Of a DNA stretch of 64,000 nt, positions 46,085-58,787 are shown piece after piece (the stretch's first letter is position 1; each line of letters begins with the position of its first letter). The position numbers and the translations under genes are program-made. The DNA comes from Vitellaria paradoxa (taxonomy: Eukaryota; Streptophyta; Magnoliopsida; Ericales; Sapotaceae): NCBI GenBank assembly GCA_019916065.1, contig CM034238.1, forward strand, positions 40,205,375 to 40,269,374. The letters are read 5' to 3'. The notes beneath the pieces are model-generated. The model did not search any database, had not been told where the DNA came from, and worked only from the letters and a program-made list of their open reading frames with translations.

Positions 46085-47342
46085 TCTATTTCTAAAAATA
46101 GGCAAACAATATCGGTCGTCTTTGGAGAAAGTTATAAAATTATAAAATTATAGAATTTTTTTGAAGTTTAAATTATCAAAAAAAAATTATAGAGTTTAAT
46201 TAGAGAAAGTTAAAAATTTTTAGAGTTTTTGAAATTTTTTTTTTTAATTTTAAACTCCAAATGAAGCCATTATAAATAATTAATATATATTGAATAATTG
46301 TGAATAATTTTGCATAATTTATTGATAAAATCATGGCTGATTTTTGCACAAAATTGTGCTTTTGAACAGGGTCAAATTGTGAGAAAGTAGAAAATTTAGC
46401 CGCCATTTAGTTTTTATTTCTATTTTTTATTTTTATTTTTTATTTTTTGCTTTATATATTTTATGTTTTAAGAAATCAAAAACAAGAAAAATTGAAAAAC
46501 GTATTTGGTTTGATATTTTCTATTTTCTTTATTTTGAGATTTTCTTTATTTTGAGTTAAAAACGCTCAAAACGACTTTTTATCATTTTATATTTCATGTG
46601 CAAACTTATTTTTTGTTTTTTAAAATAAACTTTGAAAACACAAGTGACCAAATGCGTTTTGAACTGTTTTTACTATTTTTCTTATTTTTAAAAAATAAAA
46701 AATAAAAAATTAACTCAAAATACGTATATCAAATGACATATTAAGAATCTTGGCCCAACGGTTAAAGTAGGTTATTTTATTTTGTTTATTTAAAATTAAT
46801 TTTATGAAAAGTTAAATATGTTAAACATGTGATGAATTTGTTCTATTTATTAGATTTATATTATTAATTAATTTAGTTTATATTTTAACTGTTTAATGTC
46901 TGATTTATATTTTGGATTAAAATCAAGATTTAGGGATAATCAGTAACAATCACTTCAATAACTCAATTTCTCATATGTTGTTTAGATGAGAGTATAGCCG
47001 ACCCCACCTAGTGAGAAAATACTTGATTTGATTTGTTTAGATGATGGTGTTAAATTTAAAGATAAAAGATATTGATTATGAATTTATAAATTTTACTTTT
47101 TGTTATTAATTATTTGTGTTGGTAAGGAATACTTGCTATTTATGAATTAATTGCGTTGACGATAAATTTTGATTATTTATAAAATGATAAATTTAATAAA
47201 TAATATTTTTATTTGAAGAAAAAATATTATTACATATTAGTAAAAATTATGTGTTATACTTACTTTATGGCTAGATGAGGCCAGAAAATAAAATTGTGTG
47301 GCCATAAAATAAAAAAATAAATAAAACCAGATAGGGCCAACG
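46085..47342. other. Unit-2-specific AT-rich replacement, no gene
   Basis: Replaces about 16535-17345 of unit 1, including the truncated hAT. It contains a foldback-like stretch at about 46390-46740, with T-rich and A-rich edges and inverted aaacgtatttggt/accaaatgcgttt motifs near 46497 and 46650, probably a MITE. Nothing coding is recognised. Confidence 0.5.
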
Positions 47343-47830
47343 AGACATGCTAATTAAAGTTACTATCTACAATTGAGCGCTCAACTTATAAGTCAAATTG
47401 GGCAAAATGTGTGGTGCATTAATATTTAAATTGATTATCATGCGTATATATCATGAGTCGTTAACTGGGTTATAATGTGATGATAGTTGATAGATGAAAA
47501 GTGGCTATAAATTGTGTGATGAGATTTTTTTTTAACCACTGTCATGTATAATACATTTAAATTAATTATTATTTATTTTTGAGACATTTGACTATACAAT
47601 TATTGTGGATAATTTTAGTGATATTTATTATCTTTTATTTTAAGTATAATACTTCCACTAAATATGTAACTCTTGCACTTAAATTTATATATTTCAATTG
47701 AAGTCTAGAAGTTGTTGTATGTACTTGAAAGAGAACCCGAATTACATATTTCTTTGTTTTAATTATAATCACGTGTAGTTATTAAAATTGATGTAAATAA
47801 ACTTAGAGTTACAACAGTATCAGAGTAATA
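47343..47830. other. Indel-rich stretch against unit 1
   Basis: Aligned by eye with 17346-17855, this stretch shows more than 20 one- or two-base insertions and deletions, many inside homopolymers, then agreement becomes almost perfect. No gene. It is probably low-quality consensus. Confidence 0.65.
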
Positions 47831-47839
47831 TTCTATTTA

Positions 47840-47975
47840 GGGTACGTTTAGAGTGACAAAAAGAGAAAAATGGAGATAAGTTGTGGATTCGTAATTCGTA
47901 TAGTAAGATAAAAAGTAAATAACTTTTAAGATTTTTCATAATTTTTCAAAATTTTTTGTCACTCCGAACGAAGTC
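47840..47975. mobile_element. PIF/Harbinger-like (Tourist-type) MITE, unit 2
   Basis: Copy of 17855-17990, again 136 bp between TTA trinucleotides (47837-47839 and 47976-47978). Confidence 0.65.
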
Positions 47976-47978
47976 TTA

Positions 47979-49624
47979 ATATGTTTAAAAAGACATATGT
48001 TTGTATATATTTAAGTTCTCATAGAATTTTCTACTTTATTTACCGTTATAATATAAACTTGATAGGTTGTATTTTATTTTAATGTGTATATTTATATAAA
48101 TTATGATTATTATCATATTATGGGTAGAGAATTTAAGGGTATCTACTTCATTTAAAGAATTAAATATACATCTTAAAATTTAAAGAATTAAATATGTATC
48201 TTAAAATAAGGATACAACACTACGATTAGAGCAGCCCTTCCCTTTTGTTTTGCATCATCCATTTCGACAAAAGGTCTCTCTATGAAAGATGCTGAAATCG
48301 TGAGGAAGCTTAGTTGTAATTGTCTTCACGTATTGAAAATCAAAAAATCAAACACCAAATCAGATTGGTTTGGTGTCGAATTCTCTCTTTCCCTCTTTCC
48401 ATCCCATGTAAATTGTTGTCCTTCGATATGTTTTTTGATTTTTGTTTTCACAAAATATTTTGTGATTTTTGAACTTCAATTTCTTTGCAAAAAAAAAAAA
48501 GATTACAATTGTAAACTTATATTTATTCATAGCTAGTATCTAATTTATACATAGTTTACTTTTAGTCTTCACAGGGCAAATCAATGTAAGTAAACTTCAA
48601 TAACGTTTGAAATTTTGAAAAAGTTAAAAAAAATATATAAAAGTTGATGTTAAAGTAATATAAAAATGACACTTGATGAAATTTAATTTAAAAATTTTTG
48701 AAAATTATTTTAAAATATTTTGAATAAAATTTAAAACTCTAAACGGATTTAATCTTTTATTACGTTCAGTTTCACTACTTTTATAAATCGATTGAAATCT
48801 TTCAATATCTTACTTTTATATATATATATATATATATTATTTTTTGATGAAATTTTTATTCTAAAGTTCAAGTTTAATTTGAGAAGACTAGTTATTAATT
48901 TTTTAATTACTTTTTTATTTTTTAATATAGTTAAAATTATTCTCTTATATTTTAATTTTTTAAATATAAAAGATAAATATGTTAAATGAATATAAAATTA
49001 AAAAATTTAATTATTATAAAATTATTTTTTCTTTTTAAATATAAAAAATTTAATTTTTTTTAATAATCAACTGCTAAAAGCAATTGTTTTCTTAAATTAA
49101 GCTTCACTATTTTTTTAGTCAGATGATATTTGAAAGGAGGGAAGAGGTAAATTTATTTTATTTTTTTATTAATATCATATTTGGTATAAAATTAAAAAAT
49201 AAAAAATAATAATATAAACGTAATTGTTAATTTTTTTTTTACTTTCGTAATTTTCTTATTTTTATCCCAATTTTTTTTTTAAAAAAAACTAACATTTAAC
49301 CTTTTATAAAAGGAAAAAAGAATCTAACATTTAACTTTTACTCAAATAGATTATTAAATGGTTTAAATTTTTATGAAGTATAATTAAAAAAATTTAAATC
49401 TTAGCGATAAAATTTATTTTTTATTTTGTTCTTAAAAATATTTTTTAATTCAATCAAATTTTTTTATGAAGTATATTAATTATAATTAAAAATTTTAAAG
49501 GTAATATTTACCCTTTTTAATTTAATTAAATTTGTATAAAGAATATTAATTATAATTAAAAAATTAAATTTAAAATAATTAATATTTTCCCATTTTTAAA
49601 AGTTAAGACTTTTAAACCCATCCA
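47979..49624. other. AT-rich spacer, no gene (unit 2)
   Basis: Copy of 17994-19620, with a TA microsatellite at about 48820-48836. ORFs here follow base composition. Confidence 0.55.
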
Positions 49625-49880
49625 TATACGAAAGGCATGTAAGAAAATTGTTTTCACATCGGCCAGGTTTGGCAAAAGTAGGCTTTAAGTCATTCCGGTC
49701 TTCCAGGCTTCCAGCCCATTCTTTCCTCTCCTCTCTGCCGACCTGCACTGCACCGCCTCTCCTCGCCTCGCCGTAGGCCGCCAGAGACTCCTCATCTACC
49801 GCTTATCACTGCCCTTGGCGACGGCGGCCACCACAACCACCTGACACCCGACCATCTGACCGCCGCTAGATCTTACTAGG
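49625..49880 (+). promoter_or_regulatory. Gene-leader-like GC-rich patch (unit 2)
   Basis: Copy of 19641-19890, ending at the same ctaggttagggttttc junction. No identifiable gene follows; the 92-codon frame at 50377-50655 depends on a one-base difference from unit 1 and is not supported. Confidence 0.35.
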
Positions 49881-50724
49881 TTAGGGTTTTCAATTTTTAT
49901 TTTTATTTGTATTTTTTCATTCTTTGCTAATAGCTATTCTGAGTATTGCTTTGAACCTCGCAATACCTTTGATTTTAGTTGTCCAAGACTTGGCACAAAT
50001 TTGGGAATTATAATTACGATTGATTTGAGTTCCCTCTGATATATGCATACGTATGTGTGGTGATCAATTAGGAGAATTGAGTCTATCTGAGTTTGTTTAG
50101 AAGAAGGAAAGCAAAAGAATTTAATAAATGCTGTACCTTTTGTCGACTTATTTGGTTTACTGGAAAATTTTAGTAGAGCAAGAATCTAAAATTTTTTGGT
50201 GATGAGGAAGTCTATAAGTTAAAAGAAAATAGAGGAAAATATGAGAGTTTATTAAATCCTTTTATGTTACATTACAATCTGGGGCTGTTATAAGATGAGA
50301 GTTTATTAAATCCTTTTATGTTTTCCTCCTGTCAAACTCTCGTCCGTTTTTCCCTTTTTTTTTTTTTTTTAAATCATTGAGCCCAATATTTGGCCTTTCG
50401 TTGTGGATTGGAAGATTTAATGTTCTACTGCCTTTTCATCAGAATGAGAAAGGAGATGGTAGACTTGAATTGTATTATTTAAGTGCTTATTGCCAGCCAA
50501 TTATCTCTGCTGTCTGTTTCAGATTCCGCTTGGTTACTAGCTATTATTTGTTCAGTTCAAATAACTTATTCTTTTACTGTGTTACATATTTTATGGCCCT
50601 TGATGGTTTAGTAATTGATCTCCCTTTAAAAAAAAAATCTGGACTATACAGTTAAGATTCCAGATATGCAATTTTTCTCTTGAACTTAAATATTGATGAT
50701 CCTGTTTAATTATATCAACTTTGA

Positions 50725-51025
50725 AGGGGGGTAGCATTATCTGCTACCCTACTAGACCCACTCAATAGTGCACAAACCACGCAGGTCAGATAAATATGAA
50801 AAATTCCTTCTGTGGGTTCACTCCCATGGGAAGCCCTTGGGGTTTGAATTCGTGATCCAAAGTGGGGCAAGAGTCCTGGCTGACAGCTAGGTGGCTGGTT
50901 TGTGTAGGCTAGGGCAGGTTGCCCTCTATATGTTCTTGAACAATGCGTAGCATGTTTATTGTTCAGCAATATGTGAAGGGCAACTCTGTGCACAAAGCAC
51001 CCGCATTGCAGGGTTCGGGCTGTAA
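50725..51025. repeat. SINE-like repeat (unit 2)
   Basis: Copy of 20735-21036, one G shorter in the leading G run. Confidence 0.4.
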
Positions 51026-52194
51026 TAGTTTAATTTTGGATGTATATACTAAATGTTGTTATGTTCTAATGGTTGTGTTCTAATGGTTGTCATGGTATCT
51101 TACTTATGGTACTGGATGATTTCACTGTTTGAGAAATGATGAGTTTTGGTGAAGTCTTGTGCATAGCACTAGACATTATTACATTTATTTTATTGTATGA
51201 TAGATGATGTCTTGTATGATACAAAGGATACATGTGATGCACGGGGCAATATTCTAAGCTGATCCAGTCAGCTGGTACTCAAAGACTATATATGCATCTT
51301 CTCCTTTTCTCCTCTTCACTTTTTTGCTCATAATCAATTAGCTTCTTTAAAGTCTGTTAGTATTAAAAAATTTGACGAATTCCACACTGCTCTGAATCTA
51401 GCCCCCCCCCCCCCCCAAAAAAAAAAAAATCTCTTTGTGTTCGTATGAGAGAACTGAGTGTGGTTGATGCAGTTTTATGATGACACATAACTCGTTACTG
51501 TATTGGCATAGGAGGTTTCTCGTTTCTACATTCCATTTGTTTTTTCCTATTTAGTATTTACTAATAAAACTGGCTGGAAATGGTAAAAGAAAGAGAGAAT
51601 GATTCTATGCTGTACACTGCATGCATATTATTTTGGGAGCCATGCGAAGTTGTATTTGGTTTTTGGTCACTCAATTATTATACTTGAACAATTGAATCTG
51701 GAGGCTGTGGCAATTTATCAGTTGTAGTCTCATGGGATTCTCCATCAACTTATTGCCTCATAATGCCTGATGGCCTTCTTTGCCATGGTGGTGAGGAGTT
51801 TGAGGACTTGAAGAAAACTAGAACCTTTGGTTTGTTCACATTTAGTTGTGTCTTGTTAGTGTTTACTAGTAATGCTTACGAATCAGTAGAAGTTTTGAAT
51901 ATTTAAAATAAGAGGACATTACCTAACGTTGGTCCCCGTTAATTGTGGGTGCTGACAACAAATAATTTTAAGCTTTTAGATTTTGGCGGAAAATAAATCC
52001 AGAAGTGAGGTATACCAAATCCCTCACCTCTTCATTCCCAATGCCACATATAAAGTGAGAACTTTTGTCCACCATTTTACCGGATGTTGAATCTGGTTGA
52101 GATTCAAAATCCTTCAGCCATTTTGTTAAACAAACATGTTATTGGCCAATCCCTCGTTTTTATCTGGGTTACAAACATGGCCTACGTGTATTAT
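51026..52194. other. No gene recognised; poly-C/poly-A junction (unit 2)
   Basis: Copy of 21037-22194. The C run is shorter here (near 51403-51416) than in unit 1. Confidence 0.45.
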
Positions 52195-53692
52195 TTTTAT
52201 CACATCAAGAAACCTTCTTTGCTTGCACACTTGACCGTGTTTATTATTTACAGAACAACATTATACAAAGTAAAAGGGTTGACTACCTATTGGAAAGCTA
52301 AAATCAATCAAATATACCAGGGAGAAGGGAAAAAAAAAAAAAAAAAAAACAGAAAAAGGTGATGTAACATAACTCTTGTGCTTATAATGTATCAATAACT
52401 AATTGTGCTAGTTTGGAGTTTATACACACAACTTAGCAGTCTCAGAAGACTAATGATTTGCTATGGTTTGCTTTACAATCTCTGAAATTCATGCATGAGC
52501 ACTCGAAACTGAAAGCATATGTCTAATGCCTCCTTGATTGACACTGCACATTAAGTCAAGACTACATTATCGTGCTTTTGATGCTGTTGATTCAAAAAAG
52601 CTGGAAAGCTTTTTTGGTAACTTTTTTTGTCTTATATGACATTTTCTCACTAAAATTAAATTCTCTTTAGAAATGATAATTTTTAGATGTGTTAATTATT
52701 TTTTTAAAAAATAAATAAATAAATAAAAATCGAAAAATTTTTGTCCCTTTGAGTAAAAATTATCCGCTTGACTAAAAAATTAATGAAAATTTTAATTTTT
52801 CTTTATTTTTTTTTTGTCTATTATCCAAATGGATGTGATTTTTTTAATTTTCTTTTTTATAAATGTAATTAACACATTTAAAAGTTATAATTTCTAAAAA
52901 AAAAAAATAAATTTTGGTAATAGAAAGTCATATAAGATGAAAAAGTAACAAAAAAAAAATTAATTTTTTTTATTTTTTTTACCCATTACCCAAATGGATG
53001 TGATTTCTTAATTTTTTTTTACAAATACAATTAACATGTCTAAAAATTATAATTTCTGAAAAAAGTTAAATTTTGGTAATAGAAAATCATATAAGATGAA
53101 AAAAAAAATGAAAGCTACCCAAAAAAAGCTTAAGCTTTTTTGAATCCCAACAACGCCGAGGCTCAAATCCATTTGTTTTTTCCACTCCCTAGAATTCAGC
53201 ACGAACGTATGAGATCTCTACCTCTTTGTTGTGCTACTCTCTCTCTCTCTCTCTCTCTCAAGCTACTTTTTCTTAGCATTTTAGAGCTCTCAAATACACA
53301 CATTCGGGAATTTCTTAGCAATCGGGAAATTTGGAGGCGGTACTCTTTCTCATTTATCAAAAACAAATTGCGGACCCATTTTGTACATGGTGCATTGCAA
53401 CTACCCTTCATCTTCCCCCAGTGAGTGCAATTTCTTGCAGCCTTCTTACCTGAAGACTTTTCATACATCTGACAATGATAATTAATTGGGTTGGTTGTTT
53501 AGTTTGAAACCATTTTTCACCGAATTACTGAAAAAAAAAAAACACCATTTTTCGCCTTCTCATTTATGTATTCCTCCTGCTTTATAGTTATGCTTACGAG
53601 GATTAAAAGCTTAACCTATTTACAGACATATAAAAAGACCATATAAAGACAGAAGATTAAATGAGAGATAAATGACTATGGTTGACATAATA
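52195..53692. other. 3' flank of gene B2
   Basis: Copy of 22195-23683, with A-runs near 52330 and a CT run at about 53237-53260. No gene recognised. Confidence 0.6.
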
Positions 53693-54778
53693 TTAAGGGG
53701 AGGTAGACTTCTGTATGCGCCTGACTTCTTTAGCCACATCGATCATTTCTGGCCTAGATTCTCTGTCTTGTTCAACACACCTCAGGGCAAGTGTTGCCAA
53801 ACTTTGTAATTGTTGCTCTTGCTCAATTGCTCCTCCTTTCAAAATTCTGGGATCCATGACTTCATCAAACTGACCCTTGTCTACGGAGTCTTTGACATAG
53901 TAATCCAAAAGCACGTGAGAATCTCCACGTTCATCGTCCACAGCTCTTTTTCCAGTCAAAAGTTCAAGAATCATCATTCCAAAACCAAAAACATCAGACT
54001 TTTGGTTGAAAAATCCCGCTTTCATATACTCGGGGTCGATGTACCCGCGAACCCCAACTATTTCATCTCGCATCAGCGTTTCACCTGGAGGCATTGCTAT
54101 AGAAAATGAGAAATCCATCAATTTGGCGACACCAAATTTGTCGATGAGTATGTTTTGTGAATTCAAGTCCCTATGGATGATGGGTGTTGGAAACGCAGTG
54201 TGCAAGTAAACAACAACATTAGCAATGTCACATGCTATCTTTAGCCGACTTCTCCAAGTTAATGGTTCATCACTATCCACGTTGCCGCCTCCTCTTTGGA
54301 ACAAACAACTTGAAAGTTGAATACTTTCTGCATATTCACACACCAAAGCTGGATATTCAAGGCCTATACAGCAGCCTAAAATCTTTGCAACATTCTTGTG
54401 ACTGCTCATTAGGGTCATGATCACTAGGTCGCGGATAGCTTCTAACTTTCTGGCTCTGCACCAATTAGGACCATACAAGTCCTGATAATTCTTAATGAAA
54501 ATTGGGCAATTCTCTAAATAACCCTTATAAATTTTAAAGGGCCATGTATCAATGAGGACTCGATCAGAGCTAAATCCCTCCGTTGCTCGATGGAGCTCTT
54601 CAATAGAGAATCTACGTATGGGAGTATTATATCTTCCGTTAGAAAAAGCAATAAGCTCCTCTAATAAAATGCTTCCATTTTCCAAGAATGTCTTTCCTTC
54701 ATCTAAAGATTCTGCAGACACATTAATGTTGTTGCTCTTGTTCAAGATTGAAGATAAAATTCCTCTTCCACACATCAT
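53693..54778 (-). CDS. ZED1/RKS1-like pseudokinase B2
   Basis: A 361-codon single-exon gene, six residues shorter at the C-terminus than B1 because TCA has become TAA after STSP; this lies outside the kinase fold. K96 is kept (IFIKN), followed by the B-type insert YQDLYGPNWCRAR. HRD 202-204 is followed by LNSQN, so HRDLK is HRDLN, while the metal-binding Asn position is N. DFG is DFS (222-224). The activation segment GVRGYIDPEY and helix F SDVFGFG are conserved, unlike in B1. It looks the best-preserved B copy and is likely functional as a pseudokinase. In its 3' flank it agrees with A1 at several sites where B1 differs, which fits either B1 change or conversion from an A copy. Confidence 0.88.
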   Translation of the reverse strand: MMCGRGILSSILNKSNNINVSAESLDEGKTFLENGSILLEELIAFSNGRYNTPIRRFSIEELHRATEGFSSDRVLIDTWPFKIYKGYLENCPIFIKNYQDLYGPNWCRARKLEAIRDLVIMTLMSSHKNVAKILGCCIGLEYPALVCEYAESIQLSSCLFQRGGGNVDSDEPLTWRSRLKIACDIANVVVYLHTAFPTPIIHRDLNSQNILIDKFGVAKLMDFSFSIAMPPGETLMRDEIVGVRGYIDPEYMKAGFFNQKSDVFGFGMMILELLTGKRAVDDERGDSHVLLDYYVKDSVDKGQFDEVMDPRILKGGAIEQEQQLQSLATLALRCVEQDRESRPEMIDVAKEVRRIQKSTSP

Positions 54779-55225
54779 TTGAGCTTAGTCGTACCCACCT
54801 GCCAAGCAAAGCATTCACAAAACTGCATAGCAAAGAGGGGCTATTTGCTTTAGAATCAGAATCAAAAGCTTATATTCACAAACAACTAGAAATTTACCAC
54901 AAAAATAGCTATCATTAATCAAAATATAATAGCAATAGCTATAAAAAGAATTCAAGTTGAAGTTCAAAGATAATGATTCTGATAACTTTTTTCTTATCTG
55001 GATTGAAGAACAAAAACTAAACCAAGGTAAGAACATTCACTTGAAACTCAGTTTGCCCCCTCAGTGTTTCATACATAGGCAAGGAGTACAGTCAAAACTA
55101 CTCCAACTAATTAAGGGGCCATTTATCTTCTTGTAACGGAAGAGAAAAGCTTTACAATGAAACTCATAAATAAAAGAAAAAAAATATATGGAATCTCCAT
55201 TTTCTTTGTTATGCGACTACGTAGA
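54779..55225 (-). other. Upstream region of gene B2
   Basis: Same as 24788-25230. The candidate splice site just before the ATG is kept. Confidence 0.5.
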
Positions 55226-56515
55226 GTCCGTTTGACAACGCTGTCATTTTTTTGTTGTTATTTTTCTATTGCCGTTTTTTATTTTTTGTTTTCTGTTACC
55301 GTTTATTTTTTCTGAAATGAAAACTAAAACAGTGTTTGGTAACGCAAGTTTGTTTATAATTATTAATTTTTTATTTTAGAAAATATTTAATTTTATTAGT
55401 TTTAAAAAATTAATAGAACTTAATAAAATATATTTTATATTAGTTTAATTTAATTAATTGAATTAATACAGTAAATTATTTATTAAAATCATTTAATTCA
55501 ATAAATATAAAATATATTATTTATTAAAAATAATTGAATGAAATACAAATATTATATCATTTAATTAAATAAATATAAAAAATATTAATTAATATAATTA
55601 ATTAAATTAATACAGTAAATTATTTTTTTTGGTAATTAGAGAAAATTATTTATTAAAATCATTTAATTCAATAAATATAAAATATATAAAATAATATTAT
55701 TTATTAAAAATAATTGAATGAAATATAAATATTATATCATTTAATTTAATAAATATAAAGTATATTAATTATAATTTAATTATATTATTTATCAAAAATA
55801 ATATAATAAAATATATTTCATATTAAATAAATAATTAAATTAGATTAATTATTAAATTAAATTATTTATTTTTAAATTAATTTAATTACTTATTAAATAA
55901 TTTAATAAAATATATTTTATATAAATTAAATTAATTAAATCATAAATAATTTAATTTAATTATGTTATTTATTTAAAATAATTTAATAATAATTATTAAA
56001 TTAAATTAAATTAAATTAAAAATTAATGTAATTTAATTATTTATTATTAATTATTTTTATTCATTAATTTAATTATTAAATTAAATAAATTAATTATGAT
56101 ATTTATTTCAGATAATTTAGCAATAATTAATTATTAAATTAAATTCATTAATTTAGTTTTATCATTTATTAAAAATAATTTATATTAACTTATATAATTA
56201 ATTTATTGAATTTAATTATATTATTTATTAAAATAACTTACTTTAATAAAATATTTGAATAAAATAATTTATTTTTATGTAATGTAACAAAAATAGACAA
56301 GGTTTTAAAATTGACAAAATATTTGTAACAAAAAAAAAGAAAAATAGAGTAAAAACACTTTTTTTTTACTTCTGTTTTTCTGTTTTCATTTTAATTTTTT
56401 TTGGAAACAAAAAATAGAAACAGATTTAACAAACATGTTTCTGTTGCCAATTTACAAAATTTTAAAAACATAAACAGAAAAACAAAAAAAAAAAAAAAAC
56501 GTTGCCATACTGACC
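55226..56515. mobile_element. AT-rich TIR element inserted in half B (unit 2)
   Basis: Copy of 25231-26510 with better-preserved inverted ends (left gtccgtttgacaacg, right cgttgccatactgacc). Interior differs from unit 1 by several small AT indels. Confidence 0.6.
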
Positions 56516-56962
56516 TTCAGTATCTAGAATCTGGGAATGAAAATCATATTCTTTATTTTGCAAATATCTAGAATCCAGGAATGAAAATTTGATGCTTTTG
56601 TGCATTCCTTAAAATTAAGCCGCGTCTGGAAGTTCAAAGTGACCTTCAGATGCAATTCTAAACTAGAAAATAAGAGACAAATTTACGTGATTCAACAATT
56701 TATCAATATATAAGAACAGAGATATTCTGTATTTTACTCAGTGTTAAATATATCTATACAACTAAAACCCTAAATCTAACTTCCAGAAATTTCCACTCAA
56801 AATTCCCTTATCATACCCTTTGAAAAATTTTAGTCCACTACAATCCGCTTACTCAGCTCCAGAATGATAAATATGAGCCACGCACAAAACAAAACAAAAC
56901 AAAACTCAACTCCATTTGTTGAGACTACGCTAACTCATCCTTTCTCACTCTACACTCTCTCT
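56516..56962. other. Upstream flank of half B, no gene (unit 2)
   Basis: Copy of 26511-26934. Around 56605-56650 it matches half A (aagccgcgtctggaagttc) better than its unit 1 counterpart does, because unit 1 half B has a small deletion there. Confidence 0.5.
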
Positions 56963-57325
56963 CTAAGCCTCTTTCTCTCTAAGCCTGCGAATTAATACAC
57001 CAAAACTGGAAATCGGAACCCTTGGAAGAGAACTATGGATGTCCTCAAATTCAGAAAGCCCTAATGCCTCATAAGCTACATAATCACCATCTATAAAATT
57101 ACAAACCACATGCTGAGAGTCAAAATTGCTAGTCGCCCTAATTACACTCAGCAATGGAATATCAGATGGAATTAAAAGAGTTCCGACTTCTGAAAGAATG
57201 GCAACAAAGCATATATGTATGCATATATTGAACACAGATGAGAGAGGGAGAGAGGAACTTACAAGCAAAAAAGGGTAGTCTTTTTGCCTTTTTCCGGTGA
57301 GCTAGCCGGATTAGAGGACGTGAAT
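56963..57325 (-). pseudogene. Conserved ORF fragment upstream of B2, family unknown
   Basis: Copy of 26935-27295, with the same truncated frame and splice-like signals. Confidence 0.35.
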
Positions 57326-57873
57326 ATTTGACGCTGTAACAGTGACTCTCACATCACAACCTAATTATTTTTCTTGTCTTTCAATGTTAGCGTCTCTGTT
57401 GTCCCTCCCTTTGATCACGCGACCCTTCACGTTCTCGAATTGATTTGAATTTGACCATATTTATCTAATAATTGTAGGTGTCTAAAGACATGTAAATAAA
57501 ATTTAGCATATAAATAATTTGAATTTAAATTTATAAAATAGATTTATATGAAAAAATTGTAAAATAAATGTAAAAATAAAATCATTAATAAAAAAAAACT
57601 AAATTATACATACCGTGTTTAATAAATGTATAAAATTTTATTATTTATTTCAAATATTATCACATTTTTAAAAAATATTAATTTAAAAACTTTTATATAA
57701 AAAGTATTAAAAAAATATTGGAAGAGTGAGAGAGTATGTTTTTATATGAAATAACAGAAAAGACAACCAAAGTGAAAATAAAAAAAAAATAAATCTGGCC
57801 ATTGAGCAAATCTAACGGTTAAAAATATCTTAAATTTAAAATTTTGAAATTCATTATTATATAAATAGTAATT
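57326..57873. other. AT-rich spacer, no gene (half B, unit 2)
   Basis: Copy of 27296-27848; nothing recognised. Confidence 0.5.
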
Positions 57874-57881
57874 ATCCGTGC

Positions 57882-58487
57882 CATTGTTTTAAAACTCGGA
57901 TCGGATCGGTCGGTTCAACCGGTTGAACCGGGAACCGGTCCAAGAAACGATCCGGTTAACAGATTAATCCAGTTGGACATTGAACCGGTATAAAACCAGT
58001 GACCCACCGATTCAACCGATGAACCAGCGAACTGGTGCTAGTTTTGCTGATTGAACCAAAATTTTTTTTTATTTTTTTGAATGATAACATAATTAAACTA
58101 ATATGCACCAGCCTAAAATCGAATCTGGGTCTATTTTGTGGTAAAGTACTACTATCCCACTAAGTCACTAATGTTTATTGTTTCGCATTTTTGCTTAATT
58201 TTACTTATATAATATATTAGTTTTAAATGATTTTATTTTATAACACATTTTGTTGACATTTTTTACTAGTAAAACAAAATAGAGTAAAAATATATATAAA
58301 AAATATAAGTTTTTAAAATTATTATATAATTTTAACATATTTTTATATTTTATTTATATATTTAAATATATTTATGACGTCACGGTTCAATTCCAGTTCA
58401 ATTCTAGTTAAATCGACGGTTGAACCACTAACCCATGATCCAGGTCGCTTTTCCGATTCGATGAACGGTCCAGTTTTTAAAACATTG
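57882..58487. mobile_element. hAT-type MITE with CCGGTT-rich ends (unit 2)
   Basis: A 606-bp copy of 27857-28435 with a perfect 8-bp duplication atccgtgc (57874-57881 and 58488-58495). It keeps about 24 bp of ccggttgaaccgg-type sequence near 57915 that unit 1 lacks. Confidence 0.78.
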
Positions 58488-58495
58488 ATCCGTGC

Positions 58496-58779
58496 CTAAA
58501 GATACATAAATATAATTTGATGTGCAAATAATTCAATTTTAAATTTATAAATTAAACATACATGAAACTTTGGCCATTGACATTAATGCCAAGCTTGACA
58601 GGTCTTGTGTGCTTTAGATCAGTTTTTGACATAAGCACTTCGCAGTGTTCTCCAACTTCGTTCTAATTATATGTATATAATACTCGTTACCAAATAGGGA
58701 GCTATTGAATTTAATTTTGGAGAAAAGGCATAGCAGAGTACCACTCTACTATGAGCAACTTACAAACATAATTGGACTG
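58496..58779. other. Short spacer before hAT copy 3
   Basis: Copy of 28444-28727. No gene or signal recognised. Confidence 0.5.
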
Positions 58780-58787
58780 ATTCTAGT

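Noticed and set aside
48282..48989. 84- and 65-codon ORFs in the AT-rich spacer of unit 2
   Set aside because: One depends on a single-base homopolymer difference from unit 1, and the other runs through a TA microsatellite and poly-T; no conserved protein is visible.
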